Program-made: the position numbers and the translations under genes
The notes under the pieces: generated by a model
The model's database searches: none
Told to the model about the DNA's origin: nothing
What the model saw: only the letters and a program-made list of their open reading frames with translations
Shown here: one piece after another, positions 44,072-53,113 of the stretch
How positions within the stretch are numbered: position 1 is the stretch's first letter
Layout: each line of letters opens with the position of its first letter
Assembly (NCBI GenBank): GCA_041676625.1
Contig: JBAYRN010000002.1
Coordinates: forward strand, 1 to 64,000
Direction of reading: 5' to 3'
From: JAEXNA01 sp041676625
GTDB taxonomy: Bacteria; Vulcanimicrobiota; Xenobia; Xenobiales; JADMJV01
DNA: 64,000 nt

Positions 44072-44679
44072 AGGTAGACCCGGGCACTCCCCCAGGAGAA
44101 CTTCCCCTCGAACTGATCCAGAGGGGTTAGCCAATCTCGCCTGGGGTCCCACCCTATGGTGACCACGGTGGTGCCTACCCGGCATTCCTGGAGCTTTTCG
44201 GCTAGCAGCGACTTGCTCTCTTTTTCCAGGCACAGGGCGCAGGCGTAGACCACGTCGGCTTCCCCGAGATGGGTTTGCAGGAAGTTTTCATACAGAAACT
44301 GCACGTGGTTTTCGCACCCCGTCCAGCGGGCCAGTCGACGACCGGTCACGATGAAGGAGCTCACCAGGTCGACCCCGATCACCCGAGCCCCGGTCAGAAA
44401 ATGAAAAAGAAAAGCCGCCCGCCCGCGTCCGCAGCCCAATTCAAAGATGGTGGTCTGGGCGTTGATCGGGACTCGGTTCAAAATCTCCCGTATAGTGCCC
44501 AGGGTGGTCTCCCCGAACTTGAGTTCACCGAACTCCACGTCAGCCTGGCGCGAGGCCAACCAGATATCGAGGCTGACCGAGCGAAACAGGTAGAGGCTGG
44601 AAAACAGAAGGTTCCACCAGGCGAGTTTAGCCCAGGGAACCTTCTCTTCGGATTTAGGACTTGTGGACTTTGCGTCCAC
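44008..44679 (-). CDS. Class I SAM-dependent methyltransferase next to hpnH
   Basis: About 223 aa from GTG 44679, 9 bp after the hpnH stop; longer starts would run through hpnH. The methyltransferase core is TTIFELGCGRGRAAF, VIGVDLVSS and DVVYACALCLEK. A preceding amphipathic stretch (AWWNLLFSSLYLFR) suggests membrane contact. The fold and its operon with hpnH suggest modification of hopanoid side chains or another lipid, but it is not the C2/C3 hopanoid methylases, which are radical-SAM enzymes. Substrate unknown. Confidence 0.7.
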   Translation of the reverse strand: MDAKSTSPKSEEKVPWAKLAWWNLLFSSLYLFRSVSLDIWLASRQADVEFGELKFGETTLGTIREILNRVPINAQTTIFELGCGRGRAAFLFHFLTGARVIGVDLVSSFIVTGRRLARWTGCENHVQFLYENFLQTHLGEADVVYACALCLEKESKSLLAEKLQECRVGTTVVTIGWDPRRDWLTPLDQFEGKFSWGSARVYLYRVTDTTLPSESISNSSAPH

Positions 44680-44687
44680 GTTTTGGC

Positions 44688-45689
44688 TTAACCGCTGACG
44701 TGCCAGGCGGCCAACTGGGCCATGCCCTTGATGCTCTTGGAAGCAGCCTGGACCGCACTGTGCTCGAAGCCCGAGTGCATTTTGCAGTTGAGGCATTTGC
44801 GGTTCTGACGGGTCTCCCAGTAGTCCCAGTCCACGCTGTTCCAGAAAGTGTCCCAGTCGTCGTAGAAGTTCTCTCCGATCAGATAGCAGGGGCCCTTCCA
44901 TCCCATGGGGGTGTAGTTCACGGTGGACCAGGGCGAGCACTTCAGTTCGATCAAGCCTGCAGCAAAATCCAGGAAAGCGGGTGTTGCGGTCAGTTTGTAT
45001 TTCTTGGCCAACAGTCTGACTCGGCGAAACTTCTCGTGAATTTGGGCCTGGGTGAGGAAAATATCTTTCTCCACGCTTTCGTATTCGTAGCCGGGCGAAA
45101 TCAGGATACCGTCGACCCCGATCTCAGTGAGCATCTCGCAAAGCTCTTCCACCTCGTCCATGTCGGTCTCTTTGAAGACCGTGGTATTGGTGAGGGTGAG
45201 GTAGCCCCGCTGCTTGGACTCCTTGACCATCTCGACGGCCTTGTCAAACACGCCTTCACGGTTGCACACGTAGTCGTGCGTTGCTTTCATTCCGTCCAGG
45301 TGAACGTTGATGAAAAGCTTCTTGTTCGGCGCTACGTGAGGGAAGAGTTTCTTGTCTAGAACCAGGGCGTTGGTACACATGATGACGTGCTTGCCCATAT
45401 CGAAAAGACCCTGCAAGAGCTGAGGGAGTTCGGGGTACAGGGTGGGCTCTCCGCCACACAGGGCCACTGTGGGCACTTCGGTGACTCTGGCCGCTTCCAG
45501 GCACTTGTCCACCGGGAGGCGGTCTTTGAGTTTGCCGGTGTGGCGCTCCACCGAGCAGCCGATACAGGCCAGGTTACAGGTATAGAGGGGCTCCAGCATT
45601 AGAACCGTGGGGTAACGCTTACGACCCTTGCTGCGCTGCTGCACCATGTGCTTCGCGTTGGACATCGCGAAATCGATGGGAAATCTCAT
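44688..45689 (-). CDS. hpnH: HpnH radical SAM adenosylhopane synthase
   Basis: 333 aa. Radical SAM motif C-NLA-C-IG-C at Cys38/42/45 (CxxxCxxC), GGEPTLYPEL and ISPGYEYESVEK. The C-terminal CLNCKMHSGFE carries extra cysteines. HpnH joins the 5'-deoxyadenosyl radical to diploptene to make adenosylhopane, the first extended hopanoid. hpnG, the next step, lies convergently 1.7 kb away. ATG 45689 is used; the methyltransferase follows downstream. Confidence 0.93.
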   Translation of the reverse strand: MRFPIDFAMSNAKHMVQQRSKGRKRYPTVLMLEPLYTCNLACIGCSVERHTGKLKDRLPVDKCLEAARVTEVPTVALCGGEPTLYPELPQLLQGLFDMGKHVIMCTNALVLDKKLFPHVAPNKKLFINVHLDGMKATHDYVCNREGVFDKAVEMVKESKQRGYLTLTNTTVFKETDMDEVEELCEMLTEIGVDGILISPGYEYESVEKDIFLTQAQIHEKFRRVRLLAKKYKLTATPAFLDFAAGLIELKCSPWSTVNYTPMGWKGPCYLIGENFYDDWDTFWNSVDWDYWETRQNRKCLNCKMHSGFEHSAVQAASKSIKGMAQLAAWHVSG

Positions 45690-45787
45690 TAATCTTGCTC
45701 CTCTATATCTAAGTCCGGGGCCGCTTTTACATCGGCCGCATGAGACTTCCTCCTCTTACCTGAAAAAAGAGTGCTTGTCCAGGGCTA

Positions 45788-45817
45788 TTGACGATGGAGC
45801 GATATGGATGGTAATAT
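45788..45817 (+). promoter_or_regulatory. Sigma-70-type promoter for tRNA-Leu
   Basis: TTGACG at 45788-45793 and TAATAT at 45812-45817, separated by 18 bp, with the tRNA beginning 11 bp past the -10. Both hexamers are close to consensus. The exonuclease gene downstream may be read from it too. Confidence 0.75.
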
Positions 45818-45827
45818 CTGCGGACTT

Positions 45828-45910
45828 GCCCGGGTGGCGGAATAGGTAGACGCGCGGGTCTCAAAAACCCGTTCCCTCTGGGAGTGCCGGTTCGATCCCG
45901 GCCCCGGGTA
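45828..45910 (+). tRNA. tRNA-Leu (anticodon CAA)
   Basis: The acceptor stem pairs GCCCGGG with CCCGGGT (one G-U); the anticodon stem CGGGT/ACCCG encloses loop CTCAAAA, anticodon CAA at 45862-45864. A long variable arm (TTCCCTCTGGGAG), T arm GCCGG-TTCGATC-CCGGC and discriminator A are all leucine features. CCA is not encoded. A T7 run starts right after it. Confidence 0.93.
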
Positions 45911-45928
45911 CTTTTTTTGACTTCCGCC

Positions 45929-46849
45929 ATGAAACTTTATCTGATCGACGCCCTCTTTCACGTCTTTCGTTCGTACTACGCGCTTCCCCGGAGCATCCGG
46001 GCCGAGGACGGCACCCCTACCAACGCGGTTCACGGTGTGCTGGGTATCCTCAGAAACCTGTGGCGTACCGAGGGGGTGACCCACGTATGCGTAGTCTTTG
46101 AGTCTCTCAGCGGGATCTTTCGAGAAGAGATCTCCGGAGATTATAAGGCTCACCGTGAGCCGCCGCCGGCGGATCTGATGCTCCAGGTACCTCTGGTCAA
46201 GGAGGCCTGCCGGAGGTTGGGGCTGGCCACCTGGGAGGTAGATGGTTTCGAGGCCGACGACGTCATAGGAACCCTGGCACGGCGGTGTGCAGAGCATGGA
46301 ATGGGTGCCGTTATCGTCAGCAATGACAAAGACCTGGCTCAGATTTTGGCCCATCCGGGGGAGCTTGAGATCCTGCGGACTCACGGCGCTTCAGCTAAGG
46401 CCAGGCTAGAACGGATTCGAAGGGAAAACGTGCCCGAGGTGTTCGGGGTCGAGGCCTTCCAAATCCCGTCTTTCCTGGCCCTCCGGGGCGACCCGGTGGA
46501 CAATATCGCGGGTCTCAAAGGGGTAGGGGAAAAAACCGCCGCCCGCTGGTTGGCGGAGGGGCGGACTTTGCAAGACCTGATCGCCGACCCGGACTCCCTG
46601 GGTAAGCGTTGGGCCAGCGTGGTTCGGGAAAACGTTGAAGGCTTGCTCCGGGATCTCGAGCTTGCTACCATCCGAGACGATATCGACCTGACCGCCTACG
46701 GTCTCGATTTCAACTCGCGCGAGTTCGAGCCCAAGCCCATCCGAGGGGCGGCCGAGTTTTTCAGAGACCTCACCATGAAGCGGCATGGGGCGGAAGTCGA
46801 GAATCTCGAAACCCCCCGGGCCACCGTCCACGACTTATGGGGTCCTTGA
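45929..46849 (+). CDS. 5'-3' exonuclease (Pol I N-terminal FEN-like domain)
   Basis: About 306 aa from ATG 45929; the upstream in-frame start lies inside the tRNA. Stand-alone FEN domain: YLIDALFHVFRSYYAL, GDYKAHR, DGFEADDVIGTLA and IVSNDKDLAQ (metal-binding Asp residues), and the helix-hairpin-helix GDPVDNIAGLKGVGEKTA. It would remove RNA primers or flaps; E. coli Pol I carries the same domain at its N-terminus. It begins only 18 bp after the tRNA, so partial co-transcription is possible. Confidence 0.93.
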   Translation: MKLYLIDALFHVFRSYYALPRSIRAEDGTPTNAVHGVLGILRNLWRTEGVTHVCVVFESLSGIFREEISGDYKAHREPPPADLMLQVPLVKEACRRLGLATWEVDGFEADDVIGTLARRCAEHGMGAVIVSNDKDLAQILAHPGELEILRTHGASAKARLERIRRENVPEVFGVEAFQIPSFLALRGDPVDNIAGLKGVGEKTAARWLAEGRTLQDLIADPDSLGKRWASVVRENVEGLLRDLELATIRDDIDLTAYGLDFNSREFEPKPIRGAAEFFRDLTMKRHGAEVENLETPRATVHDLWGP

Positions 46850-46967
46850 CCGACGGGATAGGATTGTATACCTGGGAGTAGGGGGGAGGTACCCGACCGA
46901 GGCCCGATCCCCCCTGTCTCCCCTGGTACAATTCAGGCCTAATCTATCTGGACCGGGGGTTTTCGTA

Positions 46968-47714
46968 ATGTCCCATTCTCGAGGTGAAACGAAATACTTG
47001 GAGTCTACGCGCTTATCCAAACAAGCTATTCGCGTCGGTCTCATCGACGCCCATCCCATCGTGCGGGCCGGGTTGAAGGCTGTTTTGGAAAAGGAAAAGG
47101 GTCTTGACTTGGTCACCGAATCCCAGTCCCTGGCCAGGGCGATCACCGAGATCCAATCCAAGAAGGTGGAGGTCGTGATCCTGGGGGTGCGCGAGCCCGT
47201 GAGTCAGGCGGTCTTCGATCTCAAGGAACTCGGAACCCGCTGTCCCGAGGTCGCTCCCGTCGTTTTTACCAATTTGCGGAGCGCACCCTGTTTTAGCCGC
47301 CTGTTGATGGCCGGGGCCAGGGCCTACCTCTTGACCGAGTACGGCCGAGACGAAGTGGTAGACGCCGTATTGAGCGCTCGTCGTGGACGCACCATAAAGG
47401 CGCCGATCGATCTGGTTTTAGGTATGATCCGGGGGGGGGCGATAGCCGGTTCGAACGGCAATACCGAGGAGGGGGTCCCGAGCTTCAGCCGGCTCACCAC
47501 TCGGGAACAGGAAATCTTGAATTTCATGGCCACCGGGGTGGCCTATCGGACCATCGCTGAAACGCTCTTTCTTGCCGAATCCACGGTAAAGAAGTACGCC
47601 CATACCGTGATCACCAAGCTGGGAGCTTCCAATCGTGCGACGGCGGTACTCAATGCCCACCGTCTCAATCTGCTCGAGGAAGAAGGCTCCGAGACCCCTC
47701 CTCCGGCGCCATGA
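46968..47714 (+). CDS. NarL-like regulator with degenerate receiver
   Basis: 248 aa from ATG 46968. The receiver fold (RVGLIDAHPIVRAGL) is intact but key residues are altered: Asp-Ala instead of Asp-Asp at 27-28, Gly73 in VVILGVREP where the phosphoacceptor Asp belongs, and Thr123 instead of the late Lys. Thr101 is kept. The C-terminal LuxR HTH is normal (LTTREQEILNFMATG, STVKKYAHTVITKLG). It is probably a phosphorylation-independent transcription factor. It lies after the exonuclease gene, 118 bp away. Confidence 0.88.
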   Translation: MSHSRGETKYLESTRLSKQAIRVGLIDAHPIVRAGLKAVLEKEKGLDLVTESQSLARAITEIQSKKVEVVILGVREPVSQAVFDLKELGTRCPEVAPVVFTNLRSAPCFSRLLMAGARAYLLTEYGRDEVVDAVLSARRGRTIKAPIDLVLGMIRGGAIAGSNGNTEEGVPSFSRLTTREQEILNFMATGVAYRTIAETLFLAESTVKKYAHTVITKLGASNRATAVLNAHRLNLLEEEGSETPPPAP

Positions 47715-47843
47715 CCAGCGGGGCACTCACGTTCCCCTACCAAAGGGTACTCCCCCCACATCCCCCACATCCCCCCGATCGAAGCGCTCGAACTTTTCGG
47801 TAGTACAATGTGATCATGCTTTTACATCATTGGAGGACACAGA

Positions 47844-48179
47844 ATGAAAATTGATTGCGGCAAACCCCAGAACGTCTTGGCGAAACCTCGCCCGATTGCC
47901 TCGTCCGATGGGAGAAGCTACCACCTAAGTTTCCCTATACCAGCGGCCCGCGTCCGATGGCTCAAGGTATACCTGGAAGAGAGACACCTGGTGGTACGAG
48001 CGCAATTGAGTCGGGACGGAGGATCGGTATCGGGAGAAGAGGCACGACCCGACGTCTCTTATGAGCAGAGTGTTGCCCTACCTTCCGATGTCAGGCGCCA
48101 GGCTTTTCTTCCATTGTTTGAGGAGGGCCATCTAAAACTAACCCTGCTGCGGCAAATGCCCCAGGCGGCTCTAGCCTGA
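47844..48179 (+). CDS. Small Hsp20-like protein
   Basis: 111 aa. The C-terminal 40 residues (EQSVALPSDVRRQAF...FEEGHLKLTLLRQM) follow the alpha-crystallin pattern of strands ending in GxLxLxLP-like. The N-terminal part (WLKVYLEERHLVVRAQLS) would supply the first strands. It lacks the C-terminal I-x-I tail of typical Hsp20 chaperones. TTGGAGGAC precedes the ATG. Convergent with the beta-glucosidase, overlapping its stop by 9 bp. Confidence 0.6.
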   Translation: MKIDCGKPQNVLAKPRPIASSDGRSYHLSFPIPAARVRWLKVYLEERHLVVRAQLSRDGGSVSGEEARPDVSYEQSVALPSDVRRQAFLPLFEEGHLKLTLLRQMPQAALA

Positions 48180-49553
48180 TTGCTTGCGACGGACCAGGGG
48201 ACCGGCAGCAGTTTCCATATGGAGCCAGGGATCGACCCGCCTCTTGCGGGCCAGTCCGGCAAACCAGCGAGCGCTCGTTTTGGGCGTGCGCTCCAGGGTA
48301 TCGTAGTCCACGTGCACCAGACCGAAGCGTTTACTGTAGCCGTACTGCCACTCGTAGTTGTCCATCAAAGACCAGACGAAGTAACCCTTAAGGGGCACCC
48401 CTTCCTGTTCTCGGGAACGGAGCGCCTCTAACATGTGGGTGCGCAAATACTCCTTTCGAAAAAGATCGTTGATACCACCGCGGTCATCTAGAAGGTCGGG
48501 AGTGGCGCAACCGTTTTCGGTCACGTAGATCGCTTTGGGTTTGTAGCGCTTGGAAATCTGGGCCAGCGCATAGCTCAAGACCGGCGGATAGACGTGCCAT
48601 CCCATTTCGGTGCGAGGCAGATTGACCAGAGAGCCACACTCTTCGTAATAGAAGGGAGCAGCTTCCGGAGCGTGGCGGACGAAGCCGGGAAAGTAAAGGT
48701 TGAGTCCCATAAAATCGGTTTCCGCGCTGATCAACTCCAGGTCCCCATCGAGGATCTCCGGCATCTCGGACTGGCGTATCATCTTGACGTTGCTCGGATA
48801 ATGACCCTCGAAGAGCGGCTCAAACCACCAACCGACCTGCTCCTGCCAGGCTCGTTCGGCAGCCTCCCTGTCCTCTCTGCTCTCCGTTAGGGGCAGTGGA
48901 ATCCAGGGGTTGAGCACGATCCCTGCCAGATGGTCGTCTCCGGCCTCCCGGATCTGTTGGAGAGAATAGCCGTGCGCGAGCAGTAGATTGTGGATGATTT
49001 TGAGGACGGTGGCCGTGTCGGCCCGCTCGCCGGGGGCGTGCTCCCCCGTCTGATACCCCAGGATCGCTGTGCACCAGGGCTCGTTTAAGGTGAACCAGTG
49101 TTTAACCCGATCTCCCAGAGCATCCAGGATGTGGTTCGTGTACTCGGCGAATCTTAGCGCCGTCTCCCGGCTCTTCCAACCCCCTTTCTCGTGCAACGCG
49201 AGAGGAAGGTCCCAGTGGTACAGGGTGGCCCAGGGTTCGATCTCTTGCTCCAGGAGTTCGTCGACCAGTCGGGAGTAGAAGTCCAGTCCCTTCGGATTGA
49301 CCTTGCCCTCACCGTCAGGCACCACTCGGGGCCAGGCGATAGAGAAACGATAGGCGGAGGCACCCAGCCCCTTGATCAGTTTGACATCCTCTCGGTACAG
49401 ATGATAGTGATCGCAAGCTTTTTCTCCGGTGTCACCGTTGGCCAACTCAAAGACATCCCAAATGGAGGGCCCTCGGCCGTCCTGGTCGAGGGCCCCCTCG
49501 ATCTGAAAGGAAGAGGTTGCCACGCCAAGCAAAAAGTCTTCAGGTAACTGCAA
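48171..49553 (-). CDS. GH1 beta-glucosidase
   Basis: About 460 aa from TTG 49553 (GAGG site upstream; a GTG at 49568 or an upstream ATG would extend it). GH1 signatures: N-terminal FLLGVATSSFQIEGA, the acid/base Glu in TLNEPW and the nucleophile Glu in YVTENG, plus WSLMDNYEW. Length is usual for the family (440-460). It cleaves terminal beta-glucosides or beta-galactosides; there is no signal peptide, so cytoplasmic. It is translated behind an Hsp20-like gene whose end overlaps its start. Confidence 0.94.
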   Translation of the reverse strand: MQLPEDFLLGVATSSFQIEGALDQDGRGPSIWDVFELANGDTGEKACDHYHLYREDVKLIKGLGASAYRFSIAWPRVVPDGEGKVNPKGLDFYSRLVDELLEQEIEPWATLYHWDLPLALHEKGGWKSRETALRFAEYTNHILDALGDRVKHWFTLNEPWCTAILGYQTGEHAPGERADTATVLKIIHNLLLAHGYSLQQIREAGDDHLAGIVLNPWIPLPLTESREDREAAERAWQEQVGWWFEPLFEGHYPSNVKMIRQSEMPEILDGDLELISAETDFMGLNLYFPGFVRHAPEAAPFYYEECGSLVNLPRTEMGWHVYPPVLSYALAQISKRYKPKAIYVTENGCATPDLLDDRGGINDLFRKEYLRTHMLEALRSREQEGVPLKGYFVWSLMDNYEWQYGYSKRFGLVHVDYDTLERTPKTSARWFAGLARKRRVDPWLHMETAAGPLVRRKQSG

Positions 49554-49977
49554 TATGATGTTCCTCACTTTCGTGGTTGTTGCAACGAGGGTGTTCGATG
49601 CAGGGTGCTTCCGGGGACCGGTAAGGGCCACCCGGGGAGGGAGAGAGTGGGGTGCAGGGGTGTTCCCGATACTGAACTTCGATCCGGATCATTTCAGCTC
49701 CCCGCTTGACCCGCATGGACTCGGGCTTCAAACAGCGCGGGGGTTCCACCACCTGGCGGATCGGGGGTTCGCTCTGGGAACTGATGACCAGACTATTTTC
49801 CGTTGCATCCACGTGGATCTGTTGAACCTCGATGTCTGGAGAATGCAGTGTTACTCTCCACTTTGACTGGTGGGAATCCATCTCCACCAGGGTCCGGTGC
49901 CCTGCCACTCCGCGGTTGACCGGAAGAAAGGGAGCCGGGAACGGTAGAACCGATTTGCCGTCAATAATAGGTCTCAT
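49540..49977 (-). CDS. Hsp20-like small heat-shock protein
   Basis: 145 aa. The core SKWRVTLHSPDIEVQQIHVDATENSLVIS fits the strands 2-5 of the alpha-crystallin domain. The end is a Pro/His/Cys-rich tail rather than the usual I-x-I motif. AAGAGGTGAATT before the ATG is a good ribosome-binding site. Its stop overlaps the beta-glucosidase start by 14 bp, so the two are co-translated. Chaperone function is inference. Confidence 0.6.
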   Translation of the reverse strand: MRPIIDGKSVLPFPAPFLPVNRGVAGHRTLVEMDSHQSKWRVTLHSPDIEVQQIHVDATENSLVISSQSEPPIRQVVEPPRCLKPESMRVKRGAEMIRIEVQYREHPCTPLSPSPGGPYRSPEAPCIEHPRCNNHESEEHHIAVT

Positions 49978-50080
49978 AATTCACCTCTTCAAACTAGTTT
50001 TATTACCCTTCTGAGCTTACCTGCAGGACGTTTCTGGCAACATAACCCCGGGTTGACGGGCTCCCTATCCCAAGGTGTAT

Positions 50081-50530
50081 CTACTGGTTACAGTCCAAAT
50101 TCCGCTTAACCCGGCCCAGCAGGCGCAAGGTCAGAAAGTTTGCCACCGCCAAAAATATCGCGATCTCGTAGGCTTCGAAAGCGACCGCAGAGGCCAGGGC
50201 CACCACCGCCCAGATACTGGCCGCCGAAGCCGTACCCCGGACCGTATTGTCCTCGCCTTCCTTGATGATCGCTCCGGCTCCGATAAAGCTGATGCCGGTG
50301 ACCAGGCCCTGCAGGATTCGGGCTTTCGGATCAGGTGCGTCGCCGATGAACTCCAACGCCACCCGAATGTAGGCGCAAGTCCCCAGGGCCACCAATGGAA
50401 ACGTTCGCAGACCCATGATCTGGGTGCTGCGCTCTCGATCAAGGGCGATCGGAATAACTAGAATCCAGGCTAGAGCTAGGTGGAAGAGATTGTCCACGAT
50501 GGGTCCCCAGAAAGGGTCGGTCAGGATCAT
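50081..50530 (-). CDS. MgtC/SapB-family membrane protein
   Basis: 149 aa with four predicted membrane helices. Family marks: LDRERSTQIMGLRTFPLVALG, QGLVTGISFIGAGAIIKEG and VRGTASAASIWAVVALA. MgtC-like proteins help bacteria with low magnesium and, in some, F1Fo-ATPase control; the SapB branch has no agreed function. No magnesium-related neighbour. Followed upstream by a glycosyltransferase on the same strand, 19 bp apart. Confidence 0.9.
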   Translation of the reverse strand: MILTDPFWGPIVDNLFHLALAWILVIPIALDRERSTQIMGLRTFPLVALGTCAYIRVALEFIGDAPDPKARILQGLVTGISFIGAGAIIKEGEDNTVRGTASAASIWAVVALASAVAFEAYEIAIFLAVANFLTLRLLGRVKRNLDCNQ

Positions 50531-50549
50531 CGTGATTTAATCCTGACGT

Positions 50550-51512
50550 TCACGAGGCGGGTACCAGCACATTGCGTCTTCCATTGAGTTTGGGTAGCGT
50601 TGTCACCGAGGGGATCTCGGTCTGGGGCCTGAGGCATTCGGGCCGCGTGATCTCCTCGATCTCCACCTCACGCAGGTCGATCGGCACCACGATTTCGCTC
50701 CAATCGACGCTCCCTTGCTCGCTCAGGAGTAGGCGCTTATAGAGCTGCTGGCGTTGCCAGACGGTCTCCCGGTCTTTGCGCCGGTGCTCGGCCAGGTAGT
50801 TGGTCTGCTCGGCCACCGTGAGGGAGTCCTCCATCTCGATTTTGTCTACCAGGGGCAGATCCAGGAAGTACCCGACGTGGCCGGACACGATGATGCGGTT
50901 TCGGAGTTCCCGGTCCTCTTCGATGGAGTTTAGATACCCCCCCACCCGCTCAAACACCGAGCGGCGAAACAGTGCAGAATTGACCAGTATCCAATCCCCC
51001 GGGGTCTTAGACGGAAACTGTAAGTTGGGGAAGAAATCGTCTACCACCGAAATACGCTTGCAGATTTCGTGAACGGTTCCATCGGAGCGGATCAGGCGGT
51101 GTCCGGAAAAGACCAGGTCGATCTTGAGATCGCTCCCCGGCTTGATACCGACCGAACTCCAATCCAGAATGGGATCGGCCACGTGCCCTTTGAGTCCCAG
51201 GGCCCGGACTTGCAGCAGGATCTTGTGGGGGTCCGGGAGGTCATCGGAGTCATGGAAAGTGATCGCGTCGTAATCGGCTAACGCCAGGCCTACGTTCTTG
51301 GCCTGGGCGGTCCCTACATTACGGGCCAGCTTCAGGTAGCAGAAGTTGGGCTCTCGAAAGAAGGGCTTCAGCGCCACCCGGGTTCCGTCGCTGGAGCCGT
51401 CGTCCACCACCAGTACTCGGGTCTGTTCGTAGCTCTGCCTGAGGGCCGCTTCCACCGCTTTGGGTAAGATTTGAGCTCGATTAAAGGTGGGAATGCAGAC
51501 GGTAACTTTCAT
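50550..51512 (-). CDS. Family 2 glycosyltransferase
   Basis: 320 aa. GT2 A-fold: CIPTFNRAQILPKAVEA, VVDDGSSDGT, LARNVGTAQAKNVGL and FHDSDDLPDP (metal site). There is no membrane helix. Donor and acceptor unknown. It lies downstream of a large membrane glycosyltransferase gene on the same strand, 38 bp apart, so both probably build one surface glycan. Confidence 0.88.
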   Translation of the reverse strand: MKVTVCIPTFNRAQILPKAVEAALRQSYEQTRVLVVDDGSSDGTRVALKPFFREPNFCYLKLARNVGTAQAKNVGLALADYDAITFHDSDDLPDPHKILLQVRALGLKGHVADPILDWSSVGIKPGSDLKIDLVFSGHRLIRSDGTVHEICKRISVVDDFFPNLQFPSKTPGDWILVNSALFRRSVFERVGGYLNSIEEDRELRNRIIVSGHVGYFLDLPLVDKIEMEDSLTVAEQTNYLAEHRRKDRETVWQRQQLYKRLLLSEQGSVDWSEIVVPIDLREVEIEEITRPECLRPQTEIPSVTTLPKLNGRRNVLVPAS

Positions 51513-51550
51513 TATATTGACTCCTCCTGGAAATTGATTCGCAATTCAGT

Positions 51551-53113
51551 CTAGCCGACCTGAGAATGAAGGCTAAGTTCCCTCGGGATCGGTTCGGGGT
51601 ATCCCATCGATTCGATTGCGGGTATCCCTACCTGCTTGCGCTTGCCCATCCGCAGCGTTCTGGCCCGGACGCGGTGTACGCTCCACCGGAGTACGCTGGT
51701 TCCGAAGCACCAGAGTGAGCCCATTCCCAGGGCCAGGGCCAGGGGAAGGGCCGTTCCGGAGAGGGCCAGTTGCAGGCTAAAGCCTCCAAACAACAGAGCG
51801 AGGATCAAGGACAGACTCAAGGACCAGGACTCAGTGGCTCGAATAAATTTGTTGGTTCGCACGAAACTCTTGTCACTCTGGACAAACAGCTCACACCAAC
51901 TCACCGCGCCCTCCCACAGCATGCCTAGATGGACTCCGAAGGCCAGTAACGCAGACTTCAGGCTTCCTCCCTCTCGCTGGACCACTCGGGCGAACAGCAG
52001 CAATGAGCCCACCAGATAAAGACCGATCGTGGCAAAAGAGAGTATGGTGATCGCCAGTGCTGGCGGGCTTCCGACGGCCAAGTAAAACGAACCGGATACC
52101 AGGAGAGTGACCGTGGGAAATAGCAGAGGGTTGGCCCAGGCGGTGAGCTGTAGCGTCATCATGGTCCGGCGCACCCGGCTAACTTCGGGAAGCTTCCATA
52201 GGGCCAGCAGACTCTGGGCGTTGCCCAGGACCCAGCGCCGCCGCTGGGCCCTCAAACTCTTCAGGTCGGTGGGCATGAGGCCGGCCGCCACCACTTCCGG
52301 TACGTAGACTGCCCGGTAATCGTGTTTGTGCAGACGTAAGCCCAGTTCGGCGTCTTCGGTGAGGGTCTCCCCCGACCATCCCCCTGAGGCCACTAGAGCG
52401 TCTTTCTGGACAAAGGCCGCGGTACCGGTTGAAAGTACCGTATTCCAGCGATTGGCGAGCTTCATGTAAAGATCGAAAAAGAGTTTGTATTCCCAGGATA
52501 GTCCGCAGTTAGGGCGGCTGTTACGGTAGGCCTGGGGAAACTGGACCAGAGCGACGGAAGAATCGGTGAAGTACGATAGCCCCTTGTTCAGAATATCGGG
52601 GAGAGCCTGGTAGTCGGCGTCAAGAATTAGGATGACGTCGGTTCGGGGGTCGGAAAGGTTGAGGCTGATGTTGAGGGCACCGGCCTTGGCTCCTCGGACT
52701 CCGTCAAAATGGTAGAAGCGGAATTTCGGACCGAGCTTTCGACAATGCTCCTTGACCGGCTCGTACATCTCCGGGTCGGGGGTGTTGTTGTCCAGGACGA
52801 TCACTTCGTAATTCGGGTGAGCCAGATTGGTCAGGCTGTCGAGAGTCTCTTTGACCACCTGGGGAGGTTCGGAATAGGTGGCGATGTGGATCGACACGAA
52901 TTCCTCTCCCGGCGCGATCTGCTCAGGAATTTGGTTCCTCATAAAAGTGCAGATCAGTCGCGATCCCACCAGCAGGAGCGTGAGAAAGGCCATCCCTGCG
53001 GTCAGGACCAGAGCTACCTTTGGCATTAGCCAGAATAGGATGGTAAAGCTGAAAGCCAGCCCCAGAGCGATAACGCAAGGCGGCTTTCGTAGAAAAGTAA
53101 AAGGATTAGGCAT
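51551..53113 (-). CDS. Membrane-bound GT2 (cellulose-synthase-like)
   Basis: About 520 aa from an ATG near 53113 preceded by AAGGAG; the upstream GTG 53266 start lacks such a site. Two N-terminal membrane helices precede the GT-A domain: YSEPPQVVKETLDSL, VLDNNTPDP, ILDADYQALPD (DxD), TGTAAFVQKDAL, TEDAELGLRLH (TED) and QRRRWVLGNAQ (QxxRW). Several C-terminal helices follow. This is the architecture of processive beta-glycan synthases (BcsA, hyaluronan synthase). There is no PilZ domain. Product unknown. Confidence 0.9.
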   Translation of the reverse strand: MPNPFTFLRKPPCVIALGLAFSFTILFWLMPKVALVLTAGMAFLTLLLVGSRLICTFMRNQIPEQIAPGEEFVSIHIATYSEPPQVVKETLDSLTNLAHPNYEVIVLDNNTPDPEMYEPVKEHCRKLGPKFRFYHFDGVRGAKAGALNISLNLSDPRTDVILILDADYQALPDILNKGLSYFTDSSVALVQFPQAYRNSRPNCGLSWEYKLFFDLYMKLANRWNTVLSTGTAAFVQKDALVASGGWSGETLTEDAELGLRLHKHDYRAVYVPEVVAAGLMPTDLKSLRAQRRRWVLGNAQSLLALWKLPEVSRVRRTMMTLQLTAWANPLLFPTVTLLVSGSFYLAVGSPPALAITILSFATIGLYLVGSLLLFARVVQREGGSLKSALLAFGVHLGMLWEGAVSWCELFVQSDKSFVRTNKFIRATESWSLSLSLILALLFGGFSLQLALSGTALPLALALGMGSLWCFGTSVLRWSVHRVRARTLRMGKRKQVGIPAIESMGYPEPIPRELSLHSQVG

